From contig NZ_VCNP01000054.1 of the NCBI RefSeq assembly GCF_006782915.1, positions 186,001 to 250,000 on the forward strand: a DNA stretch of 64,000 nucleotides, written 5' to 3'. Positions 33,110-41,780 of this stretch are shown in pieces. A program made the position numbers and the translations under genes. Each line of letters starts with the position of its first letter. The stretch's first letter is position 1. The DNA comes from Streptomyces calvus (GTDB lineage Bacteria; Actinomycetota; Actinomycetes; Streptomycetales; Streptomycetaceae). The notes under the pieces are model-generated. The model made no database searches and was not told the DNA's origin. It saw only the letters and a list, made by a program, of their open reading frames with translations.

Positions 33110-33940
33110 ATGGCTGAGCAGCGGTGGGACGGGCGGGAAACGGAAGGCGCCGCGGACGACGCCCGGGACGCGGGGCGGGCACGGGATCCGCGCGGGACGG
33201 AACACCGGGACACGGAACACCAGGCCACGGAACACCGGGACACGGAGCACCGGCAGACGGACCCGCGGCGGACGGAGCCGCTCGGCAGGCGGGCGAGCGC
33301 GCAGGAGGCGCACGCCTGGGCGGACCTCGTCGCGACCGCCCGCCGGACCGTCACCGACGGGCTCGTCGTCGGCACCTCCGGCAACGTCTCGGTGCGGGTC
33401 GGCGACACCGTCCTGGTCACGCCGTCGGGCATGCCGTACGACCGGCTCGGCCCGGACGACGTGACCGGCGTCGACCTCACCGGCCGGCAGGTCCTCGGCA
33501 CCCTGGTCCCCACCAGCGAGCTGCCCATGCACCTCGCCGTCTACCGCACCACCGGCGCGCGCGCCGTCGTGCACACGCACGCCGTGCACGCCACCGCCGT
33601 CTCCACCCTGGTCGACGAGCTGCCGCTGATCCACTACATGGCCGCGGCGCTCGGTGGACCCGTCCGCGTCGCCCGCTACGCGACCTACGGCAGCGACGAG
33701 TTGGCCGCGAACCTGCTCCGCGCCCTCGACGGCCGCACCGGCTGCCTCCTGCAGAACCACGGCACCGTCACCCACGGCTCCACCCTCGACCGGGCCTACG
33801 ACCGCACGGCCCAGCTGGAGTGGATGTGCAGGGTCTGGCTGACCGCCTCGTCCGTCCCGTCCCTGACCCCCCGTCTGCTGACCCCGGACCAACTGGCCGA
33901 GGTCGGTGAACGCCTGCGCGGGTACGGCCAACGGGGCTGA
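33110..33940 (+). CDS. Class II aldolase/adducin-family protein with repetitive N-terminus
   Basis: This is a zinc-dependent sugar-phosphate aldolase or dehydratase of the fuculose-aldolase / methylthioribulose-phosphate dehydratase family, 276 residues. The catalytic domain (about 70-275) shows GTSGNVSVR, the zinc motif H155-T-H157 and a third ligand H217 in LLQNHGTVTHG. The first 65 residues are polar and carry six 15-bp tandem repeats coding TEHRD-like pentapeptides (30-59). The exact substrate is not clear. ATG 33110 is the most likely start, with GGCAGGATC upstream. Confidence 0.86.
   Translation: MAEQRWDGRETEGAADDARDAGRARDPRGTEHRDTEHQATEHRDTEHRQTDPRRTEPLGRRASAQEAHAWADLVATARRTVTDGLVVGTSGNVSVRVGDTVLVTPSGMPYDRLGPDDVTGVDLTGRQVLGTLVPTSELPMHLAVYRTTGARAVVHTHAVHATAVSTLVDELPLIHYMAAALGGPVRVARYATYGSDELAANLLRALDGRTGCLLQNHGTVTHGSTLDRAYDRTAQLEWMCRVWLTASSVPSLTPRLLTPDQLAEVGERLRGYGQRG
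33197..33286 (+). repeat. Coding minisatellite, six 15-bp units
   Basis: Units begin at 33197, 33212, 33227, 33242, 33257 and 33272. The first is ACGGAACACCGGGAC; units 1 and 3 are identical and the last two diverge. They encode TEHRD, TEHQA, TEHRD, TEHRQ, TDPRR and TEPLG, all in frame in the aldolase gene, so changes in copy number would keep the frame. Confidence 0.9.
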
Positions 33941-34002
33941 CCCGCCCGGCCCGCACGCGGTGTCCGCTGGCCGGTCGCGGGCTCGGCCCCGACACTGGGA
34001 GT

Positions 34003-35130
34003 GTGCGCACTGTCAGAGCGACGGCCGCTGCCGTCACCGCCGTGATCGGGGCCGGCGCCGCCGCGGTGGCCGCCGGCCGGTTCGCCTGCGACACCGCCCT
34101 CAAGGCGCCCCCGGGCGGGCCGCTGCCCACCGAACCCCGGCTCACCGTCCACGCCACCGCCGCCGGCCGGATCAGCCTCACCCGGGACCTCGCCGCGCTG
34201 CGGCCCGGCCGCTACGGCCTCACCGGGGAGGGCTTCCACGCCGTCGTCGGACCCGTGCAGAACGGCTCCCCGCACACCGCCGACACCGTGGTACGCCGTC
34301 TGGAACGCGTCACCCACGGCACCCCCGAACCCGGCGACCGCGCCTGGCTCACCCCGAACCTCCACGTCGGCGACCCCGGCACCGCCCTCGGCCTGGACCA
34401 CACCGACCTCGACCTGCTCGGCGAACTCGGCCCGCTGCCCGCGTGGTTCGTGCCCGGCGCCCGGGACACCTGGGTGATCACCGCGCACGGACTCGGCGCC
34501 ACCCGGGAGCACACCATGAACGTCATGGAGGCGCTGCACCGCCACCGCTTCCCGGTGCTCGCCGCCGCCCACCGGGGCGACCCGGGCGCACCGCGCTCCC
34601 CGGACGGCCTCAACCACCTCGGCGAGACCGAGTGGCGCGACCTCGACACGGCGCTCCACCACGCGGTGCACTCCGGCGCCCGGCAGGTCGTCCTCTACGG
34701 CTGGTCCACCGGCGCCACCATGGCGCTGCGCGTCGCCGCCCGCTCCGACCTGCGCGCACACGTCGCCGGACTGATCCTGGACTCGCCGGTGCTCGACTGG
34801 GAGGACACCGTGCGCGCCCTCGCCTCGGCCGGCCGCGTCCCGGGACCGCTGCTGCCGCTCGTGGTCCGCGCCGCCCAGGGCCGCACGGGCCTGTACGGCG
34901 ACCACAGCCCGCGCGCCGTCCACCTCGACCGGATCTCCGTGCCCACGCAGATCTTCCACGGCCCCGACGACGCCGTCGCCCCCTGGCGCCACTCCCGCCG
35001 CCTGGCCGCCGACAACCCGAACACCGTCACCCTGCACACCGTCGCCGGCGCCCCGCACGCGGCCATGTGGAACGCCGACCCGGACGCCTACGAGGAGACC
35101 CTCAGGCGCTTCCTCACCCCTCTCATGTGA
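34003..35130 (+). CDS. Alpha/beta hydrolase with N-terminal membrane anchor or signal
   Basis: This 375-residue protein has a hydrophobic N-terminal segment (about 7-28), probably a signal anchor, and an alpha/beta-hydrolase domain (about 150-370). The nucleophile elbow is GWSTG with S235, after the oxyanion-type HGLGATRE. The acid is probably the Asp in FHGPDDAVAPW and the histidine lies in GAPHAAMW. Substrate is unknown; lipase and peptidase activities are possible. The GTG start at 34003 has GGGA close upstream. A possible terminator follows. Confidence 0.85.
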   Translation: MRTVRATAAAVTAVIGAGAAAVAAGRFACDTALKAPPGGPLPTEPRLTVHATAAGRISLTRDLAALRPGRYGLTGEGFHAVVGPVQNGSPHTADTVVRRLERVTHGTPEPGDRAWLTPNLHVGDPGTALGLDHTDLDLLGELGPLPAWFVPGARDTWVITAHGLGATREHTMNVMEALHRHRFPVLAAAHRGDPGAPRSPDGLNHLGETEWRDLDTALHHAVHSGARQVVLYGWSTGATMALRVAARSDLRAHVAGLILDSPVLDWEDTVRALASAGRVPGPLLPLVVRAAQGRTGLYGDHSPRAVHLDRISVPTQIFHGPDDAVAPWRHSRRLAADNPNTVTLHTVAGAPHAAMWNADPDAYEETLRRFLTPLM

Positions 35131-35159
35131 CGGCGCCGGCCGCCTCGCGCGAGGGCCCC

Positions 35160-35185
35160 GGCACACCCCGGCCGGGGCCGGTGCC
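35160..35185 (+). terminator. Possible terminator after the hydrolase gene
   Basis: Arms GGCAC and GTGCC enclose the palindrome CCCCGGCCGGGG (35166-35177), 30 bases after the stop. The hairpin is short and its centre must open, so confidence is limited. Confidence 0.4.
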
Positions 35186-35322
35186 GAGGATTCCGTTTAT
35201 TGCCGTACCACTGGCCGGATTTCCTCCCTCCGACCGTGTCCGAGGCCACGACGAGGGCCCTCACCGAGCCCTCGTGCACATTCCGTTTGGGTTTTCGGAC
35301 CGTCAACCGGAAGACTGCACCC

Positions 35323-36759
35323 GTGACGTCCCGTATCCCGCGCGACTCCAGGCTTCGACTTGTCCGCCCGCGACCCCTGGCCGCCGCCCCCACAGCGATC
35401 AACCAGCGGCGCCCGCGCCGCCCCGCGCCACGCCCCCCGGAGGGCACCCCCGCACCCGCGGAGCTGGCCAGAATGGCGCGCTCCGGCCTGGCCGCCGCGG
35501 CCCGCGTCGCCCGCTGGGCCGACGCCGCCCTCGGCCCCGGCGGGGACAGCGCCACCACCGACGGCAAGGCCACCCTCTCCGACGCGACCGCCGAACGCGC
35601 GGCCGCCGCCCTGGGCCTGACCCCGGAGCGGGTCCGCGCCGACTGGGACACCGCCCGCCTGGCCGGTCTCATCGAGGTGCACGGCGACAGCGCCCGCCCC
35701 GGCTGGCGGCTGCGCGCCTGGGACCGTGACGACAGCGCCGTGCTGCGCGGCTGGGTCGCCCTGTGCGACGCCTGGTCGCTCGCGTACCCGGAGCCCGAGG
35801 AGTACGAGCCCGCCGCCGTCGCCGAGGTGGTCACGGCCATGCCGCAGGTGCTCTCCTTCCTCCAGCTGTCCGCCGGCCCGGTCCCCGTGCCGCAGCTCCT
35901 GGACCTGCTGGAGCAGCGCGTCACCGAACTGCGCACCGAGCGCTGCGAGATCGACTACGCGCCGCAGCCCGCGGCCGCCGGCGCCGGGACCGACGCCGAG
36001 ACCCCGCGCCCCGCGCTCGCCGAGCCGGCCACCGCCGACGCGCCCCTCGAGCCGCTGCTCGACTGGGCCCTGCGCGCCCTCGCCTCCGTCGGCGCCCTCA
36101 CCTACGGCGACGGCCAGGCCACCCTCACCCCGCTCGGCAGCTGGGCGGTGTGGGTCAAGCTGGAGCAGATCTGCGTGGCCGCGCAGAGCCCCGCCGGGAA
36201 CATCGAGCAGGGCGCCGAGGACATGCTGCGCGGCTGCGCCCGGCTGCGCCCCAACGCCGCCCGCGCCGAGTACCGCGCCTGGCTCGCCGCCCGCCCGGTC
36301 GGCAGCGCCGTCACCGAGCTGATCGCCGCCGCCCGCGGCGAGGACGCCCTGCTGCGCGGCCTCGCCTTCGAGGCCCTGCGCGTGGTCGGCGCCCCCGCCG
36401 AACCCGAGGTCCGCGCCGCCCTCGACGAGCCCACGCTGCGCCCCTACGCCCTGCTGTGGCTCGCCGAGCACGACGGCGCCGACCCCGAGGACGCGCACGA
36501 GGTCCTCACCCGCGAGGAGGCGACCTGGCTGTGGGTGGACACCGCGGCCGCCGTCGCCGACCACGGCGAGGCCCCGCTGCTGGTGCGGCACCTGGAGTCC
36601 GCGGTGCAGCCGACCGTGCCCGCGCTGCTCAGCGAGGTGCGCGCGGTCGGCCACCCGCGCACCGTGCAGGTGCTGGTCGCGCTCGCCGCCGCGCACCCCG
36701 ACCCGGCCCTGGCCAAGGCCGTCCGCCGGGCCGCGTTCCAGGTGCACACCGGCGGCTGA
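35323..36759 (+). CDS. Unrecognised Streptomyces protein with helical C-terminal repeats
   Basis: I do not recognise a named family. The 478-residue protein begins with a basic, Pro-rich stretch (LRLVRPRPLAAAPTAINQRR). Next comes a predicted winged-helix-like segment (about 60-130: LSDATAERAAAALGLTPERVRADWDTARLAGLIEV), and a second segment near 250-285 (ALRALASVGALTYGDGQATLTPLGSWAV) with the same helix-helix-wing look. The C-terminal third is made of Ala/Leu/Val helices (LLRGLAFEALRVVGAPAEPEVRAAL and following) that look like HEAT-type repeats. It has no membrane segment and is presumably cytoplasmic. GTG 35323 follows GGAAG; upstream starts are possible. Confidence 0.72.
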   Translation: MTSRIPRDSRLRLVRPRPLAAAPTAINQRRPRRPAPRPPEGTPAPAELARMARSGLAAAARVARWADAALGPGGDSATTDGKATLSDATAERAAAALGLTPERVRADWDTARLAGLIEVHGDSARPGWRLRAWDRDDSAVLRGWVALCDAWSLAYPEPEEYEPAAVAEVVTAMPQVLSFLQLSAGPVPVPQLLDLLEQRVTELRTERCEIDYAPQPAAAGAGTDAETPRPALAEPATADAPLEPLLDWALRALASVGALTYGDGQATLTPLGSWAVWVKLEQICVAAQSPAGNIEQGAEDMLRGCARLRPNAARAEYRAWLAARPVGSAVTELIAAARGEDALLRGLAFEALRVVGAPAEPEVRAALDEPTLRPYALLWLAEHDGADPEDAHEVLTREEATWLWVDTAAAVADHGEAPLLVRHLESAVQPTVPALLSEVRAVGHPRTVQVLVALAAAHPDPALAKAVRRAAFQVHTGG

Positions 36760-36774
36760 GCCGCGCTGCGGCCC

Positions 36775-37200
36775 TCAGACCCCGCTCCCCGTCTCGGGCG
36801 CGTACGTGCCGAAGCTCCACACGTTGCCCTCCAGGTCCCGGGCCATGTAGTCCCGGGAGCCGTAGTCCTGGTCCGTCGGGGGCATCAGGATCTCCGCGCC
36901 CTGCTCCACCGCCCGCCGGTGGTGTGCGTCGACGTCGTCCACGACGACGTACACCCCGGCCGGGCCCGCGCCGCGCATCGCCGTGTCGAACACCCCGCCG
37001 CGGCCCTTCGAGCCGAGCATCACCGCGCCGTTGCCCTGCACCAGCTCGGCGTGCAGCACGGTGCCGTCCTCGCCCTCGTACACCGACCGCTCCGTGAAGC
37101 CGAACGCCTCCGTGAGCTGCCGTACCGCCGCCTTCGCGTCCGCGTAGAGCAGCGTCGGGAAGACGCTCGGACGCCCGCCGGCCGAACCTGCCATCGCCAT
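36775..37200 (-). CDS. VOC-superfamily (glyoxalase/PhnB-like) protein
   Basis: This 141-residue cytoplasmic protein has the paired beta-alpha-beta-beta-beta fold of the vicinal oxygen chelate family. Motifs include SVFPTLLYADAKAAVRQLTEAFGF, TVLHAELVQGNGAVMLGS, GVYVVVDDVDAHHRRAVEQGAEIL and the closing ARDLEGNVWSFGTY. It resembles the PhnB / uncharacterised subgroup more than true glyoxalase I. The ATG at 37200 follows AAGGAAGTG. It is divergent from the ABC-F gene. Confidence 0.88.
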   Translation of the reverse strand: MAMAGSAGGRPSVFPTLLYADAKAAVRQLTEAFGFTERSVYEGEDGTVLHAELVQGNGAVMLGSKGRGGVFDTAMRGAGPAGVYVVVDDVDAHHRRAVEQGAEILMPPTDQDYGSRDYMARDLEGNVWSFGTYAPETGSGV

Positions 37201-37353
37201 CACTTCCTTGTGCGTCGTAGCCGGACGCCGCGCGAGGAAAACCGCTTGCACGGCCCCGTTAGAATGGCTCGCATGGCCATTCTCCTCGCGCATTAGACGG
37301 CGGGAACGTCCTCAGCCGCCCACCGCCACCCACACCCGCCCTGGAGTCTGTCC

Positions 37354-38952
37354 GTGATCTCCGCCTCCGGCATCGAGCTGCGCGCCGGTGCCCGCGTCCT
37401 CATCGAAAGCGCCACCTTCCGCGTCGCCAAGGGCGACCGCATCGGCCTGGTCGGCCGCAACGGCGCGGGCAAGACCACCCTCACCAAGGTCCTCGCCGGC
37501 CAGGGCATCCCCGCCGGCGGCACCGTCACCCGCTCCGGCGAGGTCGGCTACCTCCCGCAGGACCCCCGCACCGGCGACCTCGACGTCCTCGCCCGCGACC
37601 GCATCCTCTCCGCGCGCGGCCTGGACGTCCTGATCCGCAAGATGCGCGAGAACGAGCAGCGCATCGCCAACGGCCAGGGCGCCACCCGCGAGAAGGCCCT
37701 CAAGCAGTACGAGCGCCAGGAGACGGAGTTCCTCACCAAGGGCGGGTATGCCGCCGAGGCCGAGGCCGCCACCATCGCCGCCGCGCTGAACCTGCCCGAC
37801 CGGGTCCTCGGCCAGCCGCTGCACACCCTCTCCGGCGGTCAGCGACGCCGCGTCGAACTGGCCCGCATCCTCTTCTCCGACGCGGACACCCTGCTCCTCG
37901 ACGAGCCGACCAACCACCTCGACGCCGACTCGATCGTCTGGCTCCGCGACTACCTCAAGACCTACCGCGGCGGCTTCATCGTGATCTCCCACGACGTCGA
38001 CCTGGTCGAGACGGTCGTGAACAAGGTGTTCTACCTGGACGCCAACCGCGCCACCATCGACGTCTACAACATGGGCTGGAAGCTGTACCAGCAGCAGCGC
38101 GAGGCCGACGAGAAGCGCCGCCGGCGCGAGCGGCAGAACGCCGAGAAGAAGGCCGCCGCGCTCAACGCCCAGGCCGACAAGATGCGCGCCAAGGCCACCA
38201 AGACGGTCGCCGCGCAGAACATGGCCCGCCGCGCGGAGAAGCTGCTGTCCGGCCTGGAGGACGTCCGCCAGTCCGACAAGGTCGCCAAGCTGCGCTTCCC
38301 CGAGCCCGCGCCCTGCGGCAAGACCCCGCTGATGGCCGAGGGCCTGTCGAAGTCGTACGGCTCGCTGGAGATCTTCACCGACGTCGACCTGGCCATCGAC
38401 AAGGGCTCCCGGGTCGTCATCCTCGGCCTCAACGGCGCCGGCAAGACCACGCTGCTGCGGCTGCTGGCCGGTGTCGAGCAGCCGGACACCGGCGCCGTGG
38501 TCCCCGGGCACGGCCTCAAGCTCGGCTACTACGCCCAGGAGCACGAGACCCTGGACGCCGACCGCACGGTCCTGGAGAACATGCGCTCCGCCGCGCCGGA
38601 CATGGACCTGGTCGAGGTCCGCAAGGTGCTCGGCTCGTTCCTGTTCTCCGGCGACGACGTGGACAAGCCCGCCGGTGTCCTCTCCGGCGGCGAGAAGACC
38701 CGGCTGGCGCTGGCCACCCTCGTGGTCTCCTCCGCGAACGTGCTGCTGCTCGACGAGCCGACGAACAACCTCGACCCGGCCAGCCGCGAGGAGATCCTCG
38801 GCGCGCTGCGCACCTACAAGGGCGCGGTCGTCCTCGTCACGCACGACGAGGGCGCCGTGGAGGCGCTCCAGCCGGAGCGGATCATCCTGCTGCCGGACGG
38901 CGTCGAGGACCTGTGGGGCGCCGACTACGCGGACCTGGTCACCCTCGCCTGA
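37354..38952 (+). CDS. ABC-F family ATPase
   Basis: This soluble protein with two ATPase domains and no membrane part belongs to the ABC-F translation-factor group, which acts on the ribosome. Of 532 residues, the first domain has Walker A GRNGAGKTT (34-42), LSGGQRRRVELARIL and LLLDEPTNHLDADS. A long charged linker (about 240-315, EADEKRRRRERQNAEKKAAA) follows, and the second domain has GLNGAGKTT, LSGGEKTRLAL and LLLDEPTNNLDP. The type of function (housekeeping or antibiotic protection) cannot be told. The start is GTG 37354. Degenerate tandem repeats begin six bases after the stop. Confidence 0.94.
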   Translation: MISASGIELRAGARVLIESATFRVAKGDRIGLVGRNGAGKTTLTKVLAGQGIPAGGTVTRSGEVGYLPQDPRTGDLDVLARDRILSARGLDVLIRKMRENEQRIANGQGATREKALKQYERQETEFLTKGGYAAEAEAATIAAALNLPDRVLGQPLHTLSGGQRRRVELARILFSDADTLLLDEPTNHLDADSIVWLRDYLKTYRGGFIVISHDVDLVETVVNKVFYLDANRATIDVYNMGWKLYQQQREADEKRRRRERQNAEKKAAALNAQADKMRAKATKTVAAQNMARRAEKLLSGLEDVRQSDKVAKLRFPEPAPCGKTPLMAEGLSKSYGSLEIFTDVDLAIDKGSRVVILGLNGAGKTTLLRLLAGVEQPDTGAVVPGHGLKLGYYAQEHETLDADRTVLENMRSAAPDMDLVEVRKVLGSFLFSGDDVDKPAGVLSGGEKTRLALATLVVSSANVLLLDEPTNNLDPASREEILGALRTYKGAVVLVTHDEGAVEALQPERIILLPDGVEDLWGADYADLVTLA

Positions 38953-38958
38953 CCCACC

Positions 38959-39124
38959 GGACGGCGGCCCCCACGGGCGGGCCGCCCACCGGACGCCGGC
39001 ATCGAGGGCCGGCCCGCACGGACGGACACCCACCGGACAAGGACGTGAGGGTCGGTCCCCACGGGTGGACCCGCCCTGCGGACGAGGACGTGAGGGTCGG
39101 ACCCCACGGGTGGGCCGCCCTCCG
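38959..39124. repeat. Degenerate tandem repeat, units of about 44-45 bp
   Basis: Four units start with GGAC at 38959, 38991, 39035 and 39080. The last two are 45 bp each and nearly identical (shared core GGACGTGAGGGTCGG); the second is diverged and the first has lost about a dozen bases. Units run into one another without spacers, so this is a minisatellite and not a CRISPR. Confidence 0.8.
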
Positions 39125-39385
39125 GAACGCGTGCAGGGCGGCCCTCGCGGCCCCGAGCGCGCGGCTCCCGGCCGCCCGCGGGCCGTGCGACCGACCCGGC
39201 CGAGCGGGCAGCCGCCGGGTCGCAAACGGGCAGCCGTGGGCCCCATACGGGCAGCGACGGCGCTCGAAACGGTCAGCCGGGGTTGATCGAAGGCGTGATC
39301 CACTGCGTATGGATCATTCGGCCCATCGGTGATCCATCATTCGTGTGAGATCTCCTCACCCCGAGGTGTGTCCTACACCGATATC

Positions 39386-39420
39386 GCGGCCGAGCCCCCG
39401 GCGGACCGGGGCTCGGCCGC
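39386..39420 (+). terminator. Strong rho-independent-type hairpin
   Basis: Left arm GCGGCCGAGCCCCCGG pairs with right arm CCGGGGCTCGGCCGC with one bulge and a 4-base loop, followed by CACTCCTTTCT. It lies about 430 bases after the ABC-F gene and ahead of the HTH gene. Confidence 0.75.
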
Positions 39421-39481
39421 CACTCCTTTCTGACCTGGCACTTCACCGGAGAACCCGTTCGGAGTCATCGTCGGCACAGCG

Positions 39482-39498
39482 CGGAATCCGAGATTCCG
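39482..39498. promoter_or_regulatory. 17-bp perfect dyad upstream of the HTH gene
   Basis: CGGAATC and GATTCCG flank a 3-base centre CGA. The dyad lies about 125 bases before the HTH gene start and could be an operator, perhaps for that gene product; this is an inference from position only. Confidence 0.35.
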
Positions 39499-39622
39499 TA
39501 TGTGGGGATGCGCTCCCGTCGTCACAACGTTGTCTCATCGACCTTGCCGAATGGGTGGCCATCAGGGCCGGAAGGGGTGATCATGAGGAGAACCAGAGCG
39601 CACTTCCCATGAGGAGGCACGG

Positions 39623-39844
39623 GTGGCCGAGACTCTGAAGAAGGGCAGCCGGGTGACCGGCGCCGCGCGCGACAAGCTCGCGGCAGACCTGAAGAAGAAG
39701 TACGACGCCGGTGCGAGCATCCGGGCGTTGGCCGAGGAGACCGGCCGCTCGTATGGCTTCGTGCACCGCATGCTCAGCGAGTCGGGCGTCACGCTCCGAG
39801 GGCGTGGCGGGGCGACGCGGGGCAAGAAGGCCCCTTCGGCCTGA
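39623..39844 (+). CDS. Small helix-turn-helix protein
   Basis: This 73-residue basic protein has a single helix-turn-helix (about 30-56: ASIRALAEETGRSYGFVHRMLSESGV) between a Lys-rich N-terminus and a Gly/Arg/Lys-rich tail (LRGRGGATRGKKAPSA). It resembles a small family common in streptomycetes and other actinobacteria that I know only as HTH-domain proteins. It is likely a DNA-binding protein. The GTG at 39623 has an excellent AGGAGG seven bases upstream. Confidence 0.85.
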   Translation: MAETLKKGSRVTGAARDKLAADLKKKYDAGASIRALAEETGRSYGFVHRMLSESGVTLRGRGGATRGKKAPSA

Positions 39845-39950
39845 CCCCGGGCGCCCCACGATCCCGATGGTGGCCACCCGGTCGGACGACCGACCGACCG
39901 GGTGGTTACTGTGCAGTCACTTGGTTGACCGCACCCATCGGAGGCGCCCC

Positions 39951-40754
39951 ATGGCCACGTCCGCCCAGGACCTCGGTCCGCTACTCGACAAGGACGGCGT
40001 ACGGCTCACCGTCGACGACACGATCGCCACGGTGACGCTGACCAACCCGGCCAAGCGCAACGCGCAGAGCCCCGCTCTGTGGCGGGCGTTGACCGAAGCG
40101 GGCCGACTGCTGCCCGGTTCCGTCCGGGTCGTGGTGCTGCGCGGGGAGGGCAAGTCCTTCTCCGCCGGACTCGACCGGCAGGCGTTCACGCCCGAGGGCT
40201 TCGACGGCGAGCCGTCCTTCGTCGACCTCGCGCGCGGCGGCGACGCCCAACTGGACGCGACCATCGCCGAGTACCAGGAGGCGTTCACCTGGTGGCGGCG
40301 CAGCGACATCGTGTCCATCGCGGCGGTCCAGGGACACGCCATCGGAGCCGGGTTCCAGCTGGCTCTCGCCTGTGACCTGCGCGTCGTCGCCGACGACGTG
40401 CAGTTCGCCATGCGCGAGACCAGCCTGGGCCTCGTCCCCGACCTGACCGGCACGCACCCGCTGGTCGGCCTCGTCGGGTACGCACGCGCGCTGGAGATCT
40501 GCGCGACCGGGCGCTTCGTCGCGGCCGAGGAGTCCGTGACCACCGGCCTGGCCAACCTCGCCGTGCCCGCGGCCGAACTGGACGCGGCCGTACGGGACCT
40601 CGCCGCGGCCCTGCTGGCCGCGCCCCGGGACGCCGTGATCGAGACCAAGGCCCTGCTGCGCGGCGCCCAGGACCGCACCTACGAGGAGCAGCGCGCAGCC
40701 GAACGCGCGGCCCAGGCCCGCCGCTTGCGCGACCTGGCCGGCGTCGGCGAATAG
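39951..40754 (+). CDS. Enoyl-CoA hydratase/isomerase family protein
   Basis: This cytoplasmic crotonase-fold enzyme of 267 residues acts on a CoA thioester. It shows the oxyanion-hole segments GEGKSFSAGLDRQAF and GHAIGAGFQLALACDLRVV, and the family block FAMRETSLGLVPDLTGTHPLVGLVG. In place of the second catalytic glutamate there is Asp in PDLTG, which leaves hydratase, isomerase or another crotonase reaction open. The ATG at 39951 follows CGGAGG. It lies about 100 bases after the HTH gene and convergent with the next gene. Confidence 0.88.
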   Translation: MATSAQDLGPLLDKDGVRLTVDDTIATVTLTNPAKRNAQSPALWRALTEAGRLLPGSVRVVVLRGEGKSFSAGLDRQAFTPEGFDGEPSFVDLARGGDAQLDATIAEYQEAFTWWRRSDIVSIAAVQGHAIGAGFQLALACDLRVVADDVQFAMRETSLGLVPDLTGTHPLVGLVGYARALEICATGRFVAAEESVTTGLANLAVPAAELDAAVRDLAAALLAAPRDAVIETKALLRGAQDRTYEEQRAAERAAQARRLRDLAGVGE

Positions 40755-40796
40755 ACCCCGTGGAGTCGGGACACCGACACCGGCCCGTCGTCGGCC

Positions 40797-41714
40797 TCAG
40801 TCGGCGGTGACCACGCCGGTGCCGGTGTCCCGGCCCGTCGGCCGGTCGACGGCCGTGATCAGAGCGGTCACCGTCGGGTGGTCCGGCAGCGACGCGGACA
40901 CCGCCGAACGGACCGCCCGGGCCACCTCCCGGGGCCGGGCGTCCGCGTCCACCGCGAAGTCCACCCGCGCATGCCGGCGCGGCAGAGCCACCGTGCCCGG
41001 CAGCGACGTCAGATGCACCGGTCGGCCCAGCACACCCGTCAGCCGCGTCACCCCCGGAACCGCCAGCACCGCGGCGGCCACCCGCCCCACGTCCGAGCCG
41101 CCGGCCTCCGCATCGCCCGCTGCGAAGTCGCCGCTCTCCCGGCCGCCCTCCTCCGGGCCACCCGCTTCCGCGCCGCGCGTCTCCGCGCCGCCCGTCTCCC
41201 AGTCGCCGGTCCTCCACCCGCCGGGCGCCGGCTCCCGCGCCGCGGCGACGGGCGGCGACCCCGACGGCACCAGCGGCTCCGACGGCACCGGCGGCCGCAC
41301 GTCCAGCAGCTCCGTCACCCGCAGGTCCACCTCCGCGACCACCAGCCCGATCCGTCGTGCCGCCACGTCCGCCAGCACGGCGCGCAGCCCGGACGCCGTC
41401 ACCGGCAGCGGCCGCTGAGCCGTCGCCGCGAACTCCGCCGTCACCCGCAGCGGGCCCGGCGGCAACGCGCTGGGCGGTGGCGGGACGACCGGCTCGTCCG
41501 CCCCCACCGGATCCACCGGCCCGATCCGCAGACCGCCCAGGCGTACGCCGGGAGCGTCCCGGGCCACCGCGTGCCGCAGGACTTCTGCGACCGCCCGCTC
41601 CGCGATCCACGCGCCGTCACGCGCTTCTCCCAGGGGCAGGATCCTGCCGAGCCCCAGCTGCTGCCGTACCACTTGGGTCCATCGTTCCGCCGTCACTACT
41701 CCAGCCTGCCGCAT
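40797..41714 (-). CDS. Asp23-cluster associated protein (often named P10-family by automatic annotation)
   Basis: This 305-residue protein is divergent from the Asp23 operon. Its N-terminal half (ILPLGEARDGAWIAERAVAEVLRHAVARDAPGVRLGGLRIG through GLVVAEVDLRVTELLDV) and its C-terminal part (VGRVAAAVLAVPGVTRLTGVLG through VTALITAVDR) each look like an Asp23-type domain: helix with a VPGV turn, strands, helix, and a final strand. They are joined by a long low-complexity linker rich in Gly, Glu and Ala (about 150-215). Streptomyces homologues are, as I remember, labelled nucleopolyhedrovirus P10 family, which probably reflects the low-complexity linker. Function is unknown. Confidence 0.75.
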   Translation of the reverse strand: MRQAGVVTAERWTQVVRQQLGLGRILPLGEARDGAWIAERAVAEVLRHAVARDAPGVRLGGLRIGPVDPVGADEPVVPPPPSALPPGPLRVTAEFAATAQRPLPVTASGLRAVLADVAARRIGLVVAEVDLRVTELLDVRPPVPSEPLVPSGSPPVAAAREPAPGGWRTGDWETGGAETRGAEAGGPEEGGRESGDFAAGDAEAGGSDVGRVAAAVLAVPGVTRLTGVLGRPVHLTSLPGTVALPRRHARVDFAVDADARPREVARAVRSAVSASLPDHPTVTALITAVDRPTGRDTGTGVVTAD

Positions 41715-41780
41715 TCCTGGCGCGATACCGGCAAACCGCGCATAACGTAGTCAAGAGGACGATCGAAGGGACGAAAGGTG

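Larger units (their letters stand above)
38953..39622. other. Gene-free region of 670 bases with repeats and a terminator
   Basis: The left part carries four degenerate tandem units (38959-39124). The middle (39125-39360) is GC-rich with no supported gene. A strong terminator lies at 39386-39420. The right part (39421-39622) is less GC-rich and holds a 17-bp perfect dyad and a 10-bp palindrome ACAACGTTGT (39524-39533), probably the control region of the HTH gene. Confidence 0.7.

Noticed and set aside
38959..39124. 45-bp repeats as a possible CRISPR array
   Set aside because: Units abut without spacers, they are degenerate, and no cas gene is present.
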